DNA of 64,000 nt from Pseudomonas sp. Irchel s3h14 (GTDB lineage: Bacteria; Pseudomonadota; Gammaproteobacteria; Pseudomonadales; Pseudomonadaceae), in the NCBI RefSeq assembly GCF_900187425.1, contig NZ_FYDJ01000013.1, forward strand, positions 1 through 64,000, written 5' to 3'. Positions 8,435 to 16,805 of this stretch are shown here, piece after piece. The position numbers and the translations under genes were made by a program. The stretch's first letter is position 1. Each line of letters begins with the position of its first letter. The notes beneath the pieces were generated by a model. It searched no databases and was not told the origin of the DNA. It saw nothing but the letters and a program-made list of their open reading frames with translations.

Positions 8435-8438
8435 AATA

Positions 8439-8515
8439 TGGTCGGGGTAAGGGGATTCGAACTCCTGACATCCTGCTCCCAAAGCAGGCGCGCTACCGGA
8501 CTGCGCTATACCCCG
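8439..8515 (-). tRNA. tRNA-Pro(UGG), copy 2
   Basis: A 77-nt cloverleaf on the minus strand beginning CGGGGTATAGCGC and ending in encoded CCA. The acceptor stem CGGGGTA/TACCCCG, anticodon TGG within CTTTGGGAG and GTTCGAATC in the T arm are visible. It is identical to the copy at 8694-8770, from which it is separated by a terminator-like hairpin and tRNA-Lys. Confidence 0.97.
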
Positions 8516-8520
8516 GTAAT

Positions 8521-8548
8521 AAAAAGGCGACCTTTAAAAAGTCGCCTT
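8521..8548 (-). terminator. Terminator-like hairpin within the tRNA cluster
   Basis: On the minus strand AAGGCGAC, a short loop, GTCGCCTT and then TTTTATT. It follows tRNA-Lys and would separate the Asn-Pro-Lys transcript from the last tRNA-Pro. Confidence 0.6.
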
Positions 8549-8612
8549 CTTCGATCAGTGCTTTTGGCCTCTGATCTTAAGATCTGATCCCAGCGTGAAC
8601 TGGTTTCAAAAA

Positions 8613-8688
8613 TGGTGGGTCGTGTGGGATTCGAACCTACGACCAATTGGTTAAAAGCCAACTGCTCTACCAACTGAGCTAACGACCC
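8613..8688 (-). tRNA. tRNA-Lys(UUU)
   Basis: A 76-nt cloverleaf on the minus strand beginning GGGTCGTTAGCTC, anticodon TTT within CTTTTAA, with encoded CCA. It lies 5 bp after tRNA-Pro copy 1 in the same transcript. Confidence 0.97.
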
Positions 8689-8693
8689 AAAAA

Positions 8694-8770
8694 TGGTCGG
8701 GGTAAGGGGATTCGAACTCCTGACATCCTGCTCCCAAAGCAGGCGCGCTACCGGACTGCGCTATACCCCG
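8694..8770 (-). tRNA. tRNA-Pro(UGG), copy 1
   Basis: A 77-nt cloverleaf with anticodon TGG and encoded CCA, base-for-base identical to the copy at 8439-8515. It lies between tRNA-Asn and tRNA-Lys. Confidence 0.97.
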
Positions 8771-8779
8771 GCTTGAAAT

Positions 8780-8855
8780 TGGCTCCGTGACCAGGACTCG
8801 AACCTGGGACCCAATGATTAACAGTCATTTGCTCTACCGACTGAGCTATCACGGA
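8780..8855 (-). tRNA. tRNA-Asn(GUU)
   Basis: A 76-nt cloverleaf beginning TCCGTGATAGCTC, anticodon GTT within CTGTTAA, with encoded CCA. It is the first gene of the cluster, closest to the promoter. Confidence 0.97.
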
Positions 8856-8942
8856 ACTACATATTTCAATTTACAACGATGAAGCTTTTTGCGTTCTCTT
8901 CGACCCGTTCGCATCGCTGCGTTCGTGTGTCTGAGGCGCGCT

Positions 8943-8970
8943 ATTCTACAATCTTAAGCACCTCTGTCAA
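8943..8970 (-). promoter_or_regulatory. Sigma-70 promoter of the tRNA operon
   Basis: On the minus strand a perfect -35 TTGACA (8970-8965), a 16-bp spacer and a -10 TAGAAT (8948-8943), about 88 bp before tRNA-Asn. The start region is rich in GCGC, as expected of a stringently controlled discriminator. Apart from this and the clpB terminator, the gap 8856-9154 shows nothing else. Confidence 0.8.
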
Positions 8971-9103
8971 CCCCCTAAATTGCTTTCAAGTTAATGATTT
9001 GCAACTTATTTCAGATTCCTGCTTGGGGAGCTGGAACCCTTCAGGGCGACTTACTGCGGGGCGCACTTTACAAGCCTTTTCCTTTCAGTTCAACAGCCTG
9101 GCG

Positions 9104-9130
9104 AAAAAAAGGCCTCGCAATGCGAGGCCT
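9104..9130 (-). terminator. Intrinsic terminator of clpB
   Basis: The stem GGCCTCGC / GCGAGGCC followed, in the clpB direction, by seven Ts, about 25 bp after the stop codon. Confidence 0.85.
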
Positions 9131-9154
9131 CACAGGTTTTGCTGCCGCCGTGGA

Positions 9155-11719
9155 TCAGACGAAGACGATTTCGTCGTTCTCCACGACACCCTTGGCGGTA
9201 TCGCCCGGCATGAAACGACCGGACAGAATCAGCTGCGCCAGCGGGTTCTCGATCCAGCGCTGGATCGCTCGTTTGAGCGGCCGTGCGCCGTAAACCGGGT
9301 CGTAACCCACCGCGATCAGCTTATCCATGGCCTCAGGGCTGAGATCAAGCTTGAGCTCGCGCTCGGTCAGGCGACTGCGCAGGCGACCCAACTGGATCTC
9401 GGTAATGCCCGCGATCTGATCCCGAGCCAATGGCTCGAAGATCACCACTTCGTCGACCCGGTTGATGAACTCCGGCCGGAAGTGCGTGGAAATCGCATCC
9501 ATCACTGCCGCACGCTGAGCCTCACGATCACCGACCAATTCCTGGATCTGCACCGAACCGAGGTTGGAGGTCATGACAATCACGGTATTTTTGAAATCCA
9601 CCGTGCGGCCATGACTGTCGGTCAGTCGGCCATCTTCCAGCACTTGCAGCAAGATGTTGAAGACATCCGGGTGGGCCTTCTCGACCTCGTCCAGGAGGAT
9701 CACCGAATAAGGCTTGCGACGCACTGCCTCGGTCAGGTAACCGCCCTCTTCATAGCCTACGTAGCCTGGTGGCGCCCCGATCAGACGAGCCACGGAATGT
9801 TTTTCCATGAACTCGGACATGTCGATCCGCACCATCGCCTCTTCAGTATCAAAGAGGAACTCGGCCAGCGCCTTGCACAGCTCGGTTTTACCGACACCGG
9901 TCGGGCCGAGGAACATGAACGAGCCACTCGGGCGATTCGGATCGGACAACCCGGCACGGGAGCGCCGCACGGCGTTGGAAACGGCAATCACCGCTTCGTC
10001 CTGGCCGATCACACGTTGGTGCAACAGGCTTTCCATCTTCATCAGCTTGTCGCGCTCGCCTTCGAGCATTTTCGACACCGGAATACCGGTCCACTTCGAA
10101 ACGACTTCAGCAATCTCTTCTTCGGTCACCTTGCTGCGCAGCAACTGGTTTTCAGTTTTGCCGTGCTGGTCGACCATTTGCAGGCTGCGCTCCAGGTCCG
10201 GGATGATCCCGTACTGCAACTCGGCCATGCGGTTCAAGTCGCCTTTGCGGCGGGCAGCTTCCAGTTCCTGACGGGACTGTTCGATTTTCTGCTGGATCTG
10301 AGCAGAACCCTGGACTTCGGCTTTTTCCGCGTTCCAGATTTCTTCGAGGTCCGAGTACTCACGTTCGAGGCGGACGATTTCTTCCTGGAGTTTTTCCAGA
10401 CGTTTTATCGCGGCTTCGTCGCTTTCTTTCTTCAGCGCCTGGGATTCCACCTTCAGCTGAATCAGACGACGCTCCAGACGATCGAGCACTTCCGGTTTGG
10501 AGTCGATCTCCATGCGGATGCGACTGGCCGCTTCGTCGATCAGGTCGATGGCTTTGTCCGGCAGCTGACGGTCAGTGATGTAGCGATGACTGAGCTTGGC
10601 CGCAGCGATGATCGCGCCGTCGGTGATCGCCACCTTGTGGTGAACCTCGTAACGCTCTTTCAGGCCACGCAGAATCGCGATGGTGTCTTCTTCGCTCGGC
10701 TCATCCACCAGCACTTTCTGGAAGCGCCGTTCGAGGGCCGCGTCCTTCTCTATATATTGGCGGTACTCGTTGAGCGTGGTCGCGCCGACGCAGTGCAGCT
10801 CACCGCGCGCCAATGCTGGCTTGAGCATGTTGCCCGCATCCATCGAGCCTTCGCCTTTACCGGCGCCAACCATGGTGTGCAGTTCGTCGATGAACAGAAT
10901 GATCTGCCCTTCCTGCTTCGACAGTTCGTTGAGCAGGGATTTGAGGCGCTCTTCGAACTCGCCACGGTACTTGGCACCGGCAATCAGCGACCCCATGTCC
11001 AGGGACAGCAGGCGTTTGCCTTTCAGTCCATCCGGCACTTCGCCGTTGATGATGCGCTGGGCCAGGCCTTCGGCGATGGCGGTTTTACCCACGCCAGGCT
11101 CACCGATCAGCACCGGGTTGTTCTTGGTGCGGCGCTGCAGGACCTGAATGGTCCGGCGAATTTCGTCGTCACGGCCGATCACCGGATCGAGCTTGCCTTC
11201 TTCGGCACGCTTGGTCAGGTCGACGGTGTATTTATCCAGCGCCTGGCGCGACTCTTCGTGGTTGGCGTCATTGACGGCCTCACCACCACGCAGGTTGTTG
11301 ATCGCGTTTTCCAGGGCTTTCTTGCTGACGCCCTGGCCGAGCAACAATTTGCCGAGCTTGCTGTTCTCGTCCATGGCGGCGAGCAACACCAGTTCGCTGG
11401 AGATGAACTGGTCGCCCTTCTGCTGGGCCAGACGATCGGCCTGATTGAGCAGGCGCGCCAAATCCTGCGACATGTTCACGTCGCCGGTCGGGTTCTGGAT
11501 TTTTGGTAGTTGGTCGAGCTCTTTGGTCAGCTCTTTACGCAGGCTGTTGACGTCGAAGCCCACCTGCATCAGCAGGGGTTTGATCGAACCACCCTGCTGC
11601 TCAAGCATGGCTTGCATCAAGTGCGCCGGTTCAATGCCCGGATGATCGAGGCCGACGGCCAGGGATTGGGCGTCGGACAAGGCTAACTGCAACTTGCTGG
11701 TTAAACGGTCTATACGCAT
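9155..11719 (-). CDS. clpB: ATP-dependent disaggregase ClpB
   Basis: An 854-residue AAA+ chaperone, close to the 857 residues of E. coli ClpB. It resolubilises aggregated proteins together with DnaK in the cytoplasm. In order it has the N-terminal Clp repeat domain (1-150), first ATPase module with Walker A GEPGVGKT (about 203-210), coiled-coil middle domain rich in Lys/Glu/Arg (about 400-530), second module with GPTGVGKT (about 603-610) and the C-terminal domain. No internal break is seen. A sigma-32 promoter lies 71-100 bp upstream, so heat-shock control is expected. Long open frames on the opposite strand are shadows. Confidence 0.97.
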   Translation of the reverse strand: MRIDRLTSKLQLALSDAQSLAVGLDHPGIEPAHLMQAMLEQQGGSIKPLLMQVGFDVNSLRKELTKELDQLPKIQNPTGDVNMSQDLARLLNQADRLAQQKGDQFISSELVLLAAMDENSKLGKLLLGQGVSKKALENAINNLRGGEAVNDANHEESRQALDKYTVDLTKRAEEGKLDPVIGRDDEIRRTIQVLQRRTKNNPVLIGEPGVGKTAIAEGLAQRIINGEVPDGLKGKRLLSLDMGSLIAGAKYRGEFEERLKSLLNELSKQEGQIILFIDELHTMVGAGKGEGSMDAGNMLKPALARGELHCVGATTLNEYRQYIEKDAALERRFQKVLVDEPSEEDTIAILRGLKERYEVHHKVAITDGAIIAAAKLSHRYITDRQLPDKAIDLIDEAASRIRMEIDSKPEVLDRLERRLIQLKVESQALKKESDEAAIKRLEKLQEEIVRLEREYSDLEEIWNAEKAEVQGSAQIQQKIEQSRQELEAARRKGDLNRMAELQYGIIPDLERSLQMVDQHGKTENQLLRSKVTEEEIAEVVSKWTGIPVSKMLEGERDKLMKMESLLHQRVIGQDEAVIAVSNAVRRSRAGLSDPNRPSGSFMFLGPTGVGKTELCKALAEFLFDTEEAMVRIDMSEFMEKHSVARLIGAPPGYVGYEEGGYLTEAVRRKPYSVILLDEVEKAHPDVFNILLQVLEDGRLTDSHGRTVDFKNTVIVMTSNLGSVQIQELVGDREAQRAAVMDAISTHFRPEFINRVDEVVIFEPLARDQIAGITEIQLGRLRSRLTERELKLDLSPEAMDKLIAVGYDPVYGARPLKRAIQRWIENPLAQLILSGRFMPGDTAKGVVENDEIVFV

Positions 11720-11789
11720 GGGTCACCTTCCTTTTGAGCAGGCCGGACCTATAAAACATCCTGAATGAAGAAACCTGCCAGATACCGTT

Positions 11790-11819
11790 ATAGATGCGGT
11801 CGATTCTGGGAGTTTCAAG
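11790..11819 (-). promoter_or_regulatory. Sigma-32 heat-shock promoter of clpB
   Basis: On the minus strand CTTGAA (11819-11814), a 14-bp spacer and CCGCATCTAT (11799-11790). The -35 matches the RpoH consensus exactly, the spacing is right, and the -10 differs by one base from CCCCATNT. Confidence 0.8.
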
Positions 11820-11858
11820 CGTCGCTCAATTGATGCAGATCAGAGAAGTTTAGCGTTT

Positions 11859-12016
11859 GTGCCCTGTCTCACGAATACGTTCCTCTTTTGGCGAGTGGCT
11901 GTTGTCGTCAGGCAAGGCGCCGCGACGAGTCATAGCCCGCTATGGCGAGGAGCGGCAACGCAGCATGACGGCAACAGACACCGTCAAAAAGGAACAGTAT
12001 TTGTGAGACAGGGCAC
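11859..12016. repeat. 158-bp palindromic MITE-like element
   Basis: The ends are inverted repeats beginning GTGCCCTGTCTCAC. The similarity continues inward with few mismatches over nearly the whole length, to a centre near 11937 (CATAGCCCGCTATG). There is no coding capacity. The right end touches the last base of the pgeF stop codon. Its design (matched termini, full-length palindrome, no gene) is that of a miniature mobile or REP-like element. It makes up the gene-free stretch between clpB and pgeF together with the clpB promoter. Confidence 0.65.
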
Positions 12017-12735
12017 TACAGCCAAATGAGGGAGGCAAACCGACCGGTGCGTGGACTGCGGCGGTAAGAAAAGAAGCGAGGATCGGTCACGGTGCAGAAA
12101 CCGCCACCATAAACAGCAGTGACACCGCGAGCCGCCAGACGCAAACGCGCCAACTCATAGATGTCGGCCATGAATTTGCCAGCATTTGCACTCGGTACAA
12201 ACGCTTTAGCGGCTTCGGGCAATTGCTCGACGAAGGTTTCGCGCACTTCAGGGCCGACTTCAAAGGCTTGCGGGCCAATGGCCGGGCCGAGCCAGACCAG
12301 CACTTCTTCTGGTGGCACGGCCAGACTGTCGAGGGTCGCCTCCAGCACACCCGCCGCCAACCCGCGCCAACCGGCATGGGCCGCCGCGACGCGAGTGCCT
12401 GCACGGTCGCAAAACAATGCCGGCAGGCAATCCGCGGTCATCGCCGTGCAGGCGATACCGGGCGTTGCCGTCCAGCTGGCATCGGCAGTGGCCGTAAGGC
12501 TTGGGTCTGCGTGGGCCACGACAATGCCGTGAACCTGCTTTAACCAGGCCGGCTGAATAGAGAAATGATCGGTGAGGCGACGGCGGTTTTCGGCAACAGC
12601 TTCGGGGCTGTCATCGACGTGATCGCCGAGGTTGAGGCTGTCGAACGGCGCCAGACTGACGCCGCCCGCACGGGTGGTCACGCAGGCTTTCACCCCGGCA
12701 GGCGCAGGCCAGTCGGGAATCAGCCAGTCATTCAT
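12016..12735 (-). CDS. pgeF: Purine nucleoside phosphorylase / peptidoglycan editing factor PgeF (YfiH, DUF152)
   Basis: A 239-residue multicopper-laccase-like (DUF152) protein. Members act on purine nucleosides and, in E. coli, hydrolyse or remove mis-incorporated muropeptide precursors in the cytoplasm. The zinc-site signatures are present: a histidine in KQVHG (about 72-75), a cysteine in TADCLPAL and a histidine in AAHAGWRGLAAG. Length is normal. It overlaps rluD by four bases (stop over start), the usual Pseudomonas arrangement bamD / rluD-pgeF-clpB. Confidence 0.88.
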   Translation of the reverse strand: MNDWLIPDWPAPAGVKACVTTRAGGVSLAPFDSLNLGDHVDDSPEAVAENRRRLTDHFSIQPAWLKQVHGIVVAHADPSLTATADASWTATPGIACTAMTADCLPALFCDRAGTRVAAAHAGWRGLAAGVLEATLDSLAVPPEEVLVWLGPAIGPQAFEVGPEVRETFVEQLPEAAKAFVPSANAGKFMADIYELARLRLAARGVTAVYGGGFCTVTDPRFFSYRRSPRTGRFASLIWL

Positions 12736-13694
12736 CCGATGAACGCCTCGCGGTCTTGCTTGAGCAGCGTCAGCAACCAGACGAAATCGTCCGGCAGTGG
12801 CGATTCCCAGCTCATGCGTTTACCGGTGGTCGGGTGATCCAGCTCCAGGAACCGCGCATGCAGCGCCTGACGCGGGAACGCCTTCAACGATTCGACCATG
12901 GTCACACTGGCTGCCGGCGGAATACGGAAACGACCGCCGTAGGCAGGATCTCCGACCAACGGGTAGTTGATGTGAGCCATATGCACACGAATCTGGTGCG
13001 TACGACCGGTTTCCAGCTTCACCCGCACGTGCGTGTGGGAGCGGAAACGCTCGAGCACGCGGTAATGGCTGACGGCTTGCTTGCCACCTTCCATCACGGC
13101 CATGCGCTGGCGTTGCTGACCGTGACGACCGATCGGCGCGTTGATCTTGCCGCCGGCAGTCACCACACCGATCACGATGCACTCGTAGATCCGGCTTACG
13201 CTGCGGCTCTGCAATTGCGTGACAAGCTGTGTCTGCGCCTGAATGGTCTTGGCCACCACCATCAGACCGGTGGTGTCCTTGTCCAAGCGATGCACGATAC
13301 CGGCGCGGGGCACATTGATGATGTCCGGCACGTGGTGCAGCAAGGCGTTGAGCAAGGTGCCATCAGCGTGACCGGCGGCAGGATGCACCACCAGACCCGC
13401 GGGTTTGTTGATCACCAGGATGTCGTCGTCTTCATAGACGATGTCCAGCTCGATGTCTTGAGCGATCCATTCGCCCTGAGCTTCCTGCTCGGCAGTGAGT
13501 TCAAGAATGGCACCACCGTGAACAATGTCTCGCGGGCGGATAACCGCCCCATCCACAGTCAGGCGGCCGTCTTTGATCCAGGCGGAAAGGCGCGAGCGCG
13601 AGTGCTCAGCGAATAATTGTGCGGCGACTTGATCGAGGCGTTGGCCGCCCAATTCGGACGGCACCTCTGCGCGAAGTTCAATTTTATCGGACAT
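12732..13694 (-). CDS. rluD: 23S rRNA pseudouridine(1911/1915/1917) synthase RluD
   Basis: A 320-residue RluA-family pseudouridine synthase that modifies helix 69 of 23S rRNA. It has an N-terminal S4 RNA-binding domain (about 18-75) and the catalytic HRLDKDTTG motif with Asp138, matching the catalytic aspartate of E. coli RluD. The ATG at 13694 (MSDKIELRAEVP...) is used because it aligns with the E. coli start; an in-frame ATG seven codons earlier would reach into the divergent bamD promoter. Followed in the same operon by pgeF. Confidence 0.93.
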   Translation of the reverse strand: MSDKIELRAEVPSELGGQRLDQVAAQLFAEHSRSRLSAWIKDGRLTVDGAVIRPRDIVHGGAILELTAEQEAQGEWIAQDIELDIVYEDDDILVINKPAGLVVHPAAGHADGTLLNALLHHVPDIINVPRAGIVHRLDKDTTGLMVVAKTIQAQTQLVTQLQSRSVSRIYECIVIGVVTAGGKINAPIGRHGQQRQRMAVMEGGKQAVSHYRVLERFRSHTHVRVKLETGRTHQIRVHMAHINYPLVGDPAYGGRFRIPPAASVTMVESLKAFPRQALHARFLELDHPTTGKRMSWESPLPDDFVWLLTLLKQDREAFIG

Positions 13695-13845
13695 GCTCAG
13701 ACTAGGCGTCGGCACAGCCTTTGGTTTCGGCTGCGCGCTTGTGGTTAAATACGGCGTCTTTTGCCCCGAGGCTATTCAACGGGGCGCTCATCATAACAGG
13801 ACGGCCCCGCCCAAGACAGCGGCCGTCATAGGGACGCAAGCCGCC

Positions 13846-14868
13846 ATGCAAGTGAAACACCTGCTGCTGATCGCCATCCTCGCATTGACCGCTGCTTGCT
13901 CATCGAAGGAAGTCGTAGACGAAAACCTGAGCGAGGTCGAGCTGTACCAGCAGGCTCAGCACGATCTGGACAACAATAGCTACACCGCCGCCACAGCCAA
14001 GCTGAAGGCGCTGGAGTCGCGTTATCCGTTCGGTCGCTACGCCGATCAGGCTCAACTCGAGCTCATCTACGCCAACTACAAGAACACCGAGCCTGAAGCT
14101 GCGAAGTCTGCCGCCGAGCGCTTCATTCGCCTGCACCCGCAGCACCCGAACGTGGATTACGCGTATTACCTCAAGGGTCTGACTTCTTTCGATCAGGACG
14201 TCGGCCTGTTGTCGCGCTTCCTGCCGTTGGACATGACCAAGCGTGACCCGGGCGCCGCTCGCGACTCCTACAACGAGTTCGCCCAGCTGACCAGCCGCTT
14301 CCCCAACAGCCGCTACTCGCCGGACGCCAAGCAGCGCATGATCTACCTGCGCAACCTGCTGGCGGCCTACGAGATTCACGTTGCCGACTACTACCTGACC
14401 CGTCAGGCCTATGTCGCCGCCGCGAACCGTGGTCGCTACGTGGTGGAAAACTTCCAGGAAACCCCTTCGGTCGGTGACGGCCTGGCGGTGATGACAGAGG
14501 CCTACCAGCGTCTGCACCTGGACGACCTGGCCGCCACCAGCCTCGAAACCCTGAAGCTCAACTACCCGAACCATCCAAGCCTGGACGACGGTCAGTTCAA
14601 GCCTTCGATGGACGAAGCCGACAACCGGTCGTGGTTGAGCAAGGCCACCCTGGGCCTGATCGAATCCCGTCCACCGCTGCCGCCGGGCGAAACCCGCGCC
14701 AACCAGGACGTGCAGCGGCAGTTCCAGGACGCCAAGGACGCGATTCCGAACGATCTCAAGCCTAAAGATGAAAATGGCGACGTGATCGAAGAAGAGGAAC
14801 ACGAGTCCGAAGCCAATAACAGCGACCGCTCGTGGTTCAGCTACATGACCTTCGGCGTGTTTGACTGA
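13846..14868 (+). CDS. bamD: Outer membrane assembly lipoprotein BamD
   Basis: A 340-residue lipoprotein of the BAM complex, which folds beta-barrel proteins into the outer membrane. A lipoprotein signal with lipobox LTAAC gives the lipidated Cys18. Five TPR-like helical repeats follow (about 30-260), with the family ELYQQAQ and YPFGRYADQAQLELIYANYK-type helices. The acidic C-terminal tail (DENGDVIEEEEHESE) is longer than in E. coli. ATG 13846 places the signal peptide at the N-terminus; the open frame upstream is non-coding. Divergent from rluD. Confidence 0.95.
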   Translation: MQVKHLLLIAILALTAACSSKEVVDENLSEVELYQQAQHDLDNNSYTAATAKLKALESRYPFGRYADQAQLELIYANYKNTEPEAAKSAAERFIRLHPQHPNVDYAYYLKGLTSFDQDVGLLSRFLPLDMTKRDPGAARDSYNEFAQLTSRFPNSRYSPDAKQRMIYLRNLLAAYEIHVADYYLTRQAYVAAANRGRYVVENFQETPSVGDGLAVMTEAYQRLHLDDLAATSLETLKLNYPNHPSLDDGQFKPSMDEADNRSWLSKATLGLIESRPPLPPGETRANQDVQRQFQDAKDAIPNDLKPKDENGDVIEEEEHESEANNSDRSWFSYMTFGVFD

Positions 14869-14883
14869 CGCATCGGGTTGTAC

Positions 14884-14912
14884 AAAAAGGAGCCTTTCGA
14901 GGCTCCTTTTTT
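14884..14912 (+). terminator. Intrinsic terminator of bamD
   Basis: AAAAAGGAGCC, loop, GGCTCCTTTTTT, 15 bp after the bamD stop; the flanking A and T tracts make it potentially bidirectional. Confidence 0.88.
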
Positions 14913-14990
14913 ATGGGCTCGATGATTACGCTGTGCGCTGGTCATGTCCTTGGCTAAACTGGCTCATCACTCGTCGAATAGCTGCTCATC

Positions 14991-15224
14991 ATGCTTCGTT
15001 TACTGTTCTGGATCGCCCTGATTGCCGCTGCGGTATGGTTCTGGCGCAAGTTCAAGGGCCAGGCTTCTGTGCCCAAGTCCTCTGCCGAGCTGGAAGCGGC
15101 CCCGATGGTCCGCTGCGCCCATTGCGGCGTACACCTGCCACGCGACCGCGCGCTGAGCCTTCAACAACAGTGGTATTGCAGCCAGGCTCATCTTGAGCAA
15201 GGCCCGGGCTCCAGTGATCGCTGA
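14991..15224 (+). CDS. PP0621-type small membrane protein with a zinc-ribbon-like motif
   Basis: A 77-residue protein with one N-terminal membrane helix (residues 2-17) and a cytoplasmic part. The latter carries CAHCG (42-46) and a later Cys/His pair (YCSQAH), arranged as in small treble-clef or TRASH-like zinc modules. It resembles the small conserved Pseudomonas proteins of the PP0621 family. It overlaps the start of pilS and is probably co-transcribed with it. No function is known. Confidence 0.72.
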   Translation: MLRLLFWIALIAAAVWFWRKFKGQASVPKSSAELEAAPMVRCAHCGVHLPRDRALSLQQQWYCSQAHLEQGPGSSDR

Positions 15225-16803
15225 GACCTCCAGTCCCGGCAGCAAACAGGCCCAGCGACTGCTGCGCCTCTATCACCTTTACCGTTTGAGCATCGGCATC
15301 ACCCTGGTGCTGTTGATCTCCAGCAACATGGACAACCAGCTGCTGACGTTCAGCAATGACGACCTGCTGCGCAGTGGCAGCTGGTTTTACCTGGTGCTGA
15401 ATATCCTGCTGGTGGTATTCCTCGGGAACACCCGGCGCCCGACGCAACTGTTCAGCCTGGCGCTGACCGACGTCCTGCTGCTGTGCGGTCTGTTCTACGC
15501 CGCCGGCGGTGTGGCCAGCGCCATCGGCAACTTGCTGATCGTATCGGTAGCCATCAGTAACACCTTGTTGCGAGGGCGCATCGGACTGCTGATTGCCGCC
15601 GTTGGCGCGCTCGGCATCGTCGGGTTGAGCTTCCTCCTGAGTTTCAGCCATCCCGCCACCCCCAACGACTACCTGCAAGTCGGCACGCTCGGCGCCTTGT
15701 GTTTTGCTGCGGCATTGCTGGTGCAAGGGCTGAGCCGACGCCTGGAGGTCAGCGAAACCCTCGCCGAACAACGGGCCAGCGAAGTCGTCGGCCTCGAAGC
15801 CCTCAACGCACTGATCCTGCAACGCATGCGTACCGGCATCCTGGTACTCGACGACAAGCGGCGGGTTCAACTGGCCAACCACAGCGCCTTGAACCTGTTA
15901 GGCAGGGAAAATCTTGCAGGCCAGCTGATCGACGACTACTTACCCAGCCTGGTCGAACGCCTGCAACTGTGGCTCAACAATCCGACGCTGCGCCCCCAGA
16001 GCCTGAAAGTCGCCAGTAGCGGTCTGGAGCTGCAACCGAGCTTCATTGCCCTGGACCAAAGCCCTCACCACCAGACCCTGGTCTTTCTCGAAGACCTCGC
16101 GCAAATCGCCCAACAAGCCCAGCAACTGAAGCTCGCCGCCCTCGGTCGCCTGACCGCCGGTATCGCCCATGAAATCCGCAATCCACTGGGCGCCGTTAGT
16201 CATGCCGCGCAGCTATTGCAGGAATCAGAGGAACTGAACCGCGCGGATCGACGTCTGACACAGATTATTCAAGACCACTCTCAGCGAATGAATCGGGTTA
16301 TCGAAAACGTCCTGCAACTGTCCCGCCGCCAGCAAACCGTAGCGCAACGGCTTGATCTGAAGCCGTGGCTGGAGCAGTTCGTCAACGAAACCCGCGAGGG
16401 GGCGACCGAGCATCAGCAGATTCATCTGCGCATCGGTTCAGGAGACTTCAAAACCCTGATGGATCCAGACCAGCTGACCCAGATTCTCGACAATCTGTTG
16501 CGCAATGCCTGGCGCCATAGCGCCTTGAATCACGACCTGGCACAGGTCTGGCTCGAGTTGTTCGTCGACCCGGACAGCCTGCTGCCGATCCTCGAGATCC
16601 TGGACGATGGCCGCGGCGTGGCACCGGAGCATCACGTGCACTTGTTCGAACCGTTCTTCACCACCAGCCCCCAAGGCACCGGCCTGGGGCTTTATCTGTC
16701 CCGTGAGCTGTGCGAAAGCAACCAGGCCCGCCTAGACTTCAAACCACGCCAAGGCGGCGGCTGCTTTCGCATCACTTTTGCTCACGGACGGAAACAAAGT
16801 TGA
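15214..16803 (+). CDS. pilS: Type IV pilus sensor histidine kinase PilS
   Basis: A 529-residue membrane sensor kinase that phosphorylates PilR to control pilin transcription. It has six membrane segments (about 20-180), a PAS-like region, the phospho-acceptor H-box HEIRNP with His319, and an HATPase domain (LDNLLRNAWRHSA; LDDGRGV; GTGLGLYL). The GTG at 15214 is preferred over the TTG at 15193. It gives 529 residues, close to the P. aeruginosa protein, and puts the histidine at position 319, the residue reported there. The gene overlaps the preceding small gene by 11 bp; pilR follows 2 bp later. Confidence 0.9.
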   Translation: MIAETSSPGSKQAQRLLRLYHLYRLSIGITLVLLISSNMDNQLLTFSNDDLLRSGSWFYLVLNILLVVFLGNTRRPTQLFSLALTDVLLLCGLFYAAGGVASAIGNLLIVSVAISNTLLRGRIGLLIAAVGALGIVGLSFLLSFSHPATPNDYLQVGTLGALCFAAALLVQGLSRRLEVSETLAEQRASEVVGLEALNALILQRMRTGILVLDDKRRVQLANHSALNLLGRENLAGQLIDDYLPSLVERLQLWLNNPTLRPQSLKVASSGLELQPSFIALDQSPHHQTLVFLEDLAQIAQQAQQLKLAALGRLTAGIAHEIRNPLGAVSHAAQLLQESEELNRADRRLTQIIQDHSQRMNRVIENVLQLSRRQQTVAQRLDLKPWLEQFVNETREGATEHQQIHLRIGSGDFKTLMDPDQLTQILDNLLRNAWRHSALNHDLAQVWLELFVDPDSLLPILEILDDGRGVAPEHHVHLFEPFFTTSPQGTGLGLYLSRELCESNQARLDFKPRQGGGCFRITFAHGRKQS

Positions 16804-16805
16804 AC

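Noticed and set aside
8879..11509. 876-codon open frame on the + strand opposite clpB
   Set aside because: It mirrors clpB; GC-rich codon bias keeps the opposite frame open. The translation has no recognisable domain and lacks a ribosome binding site.
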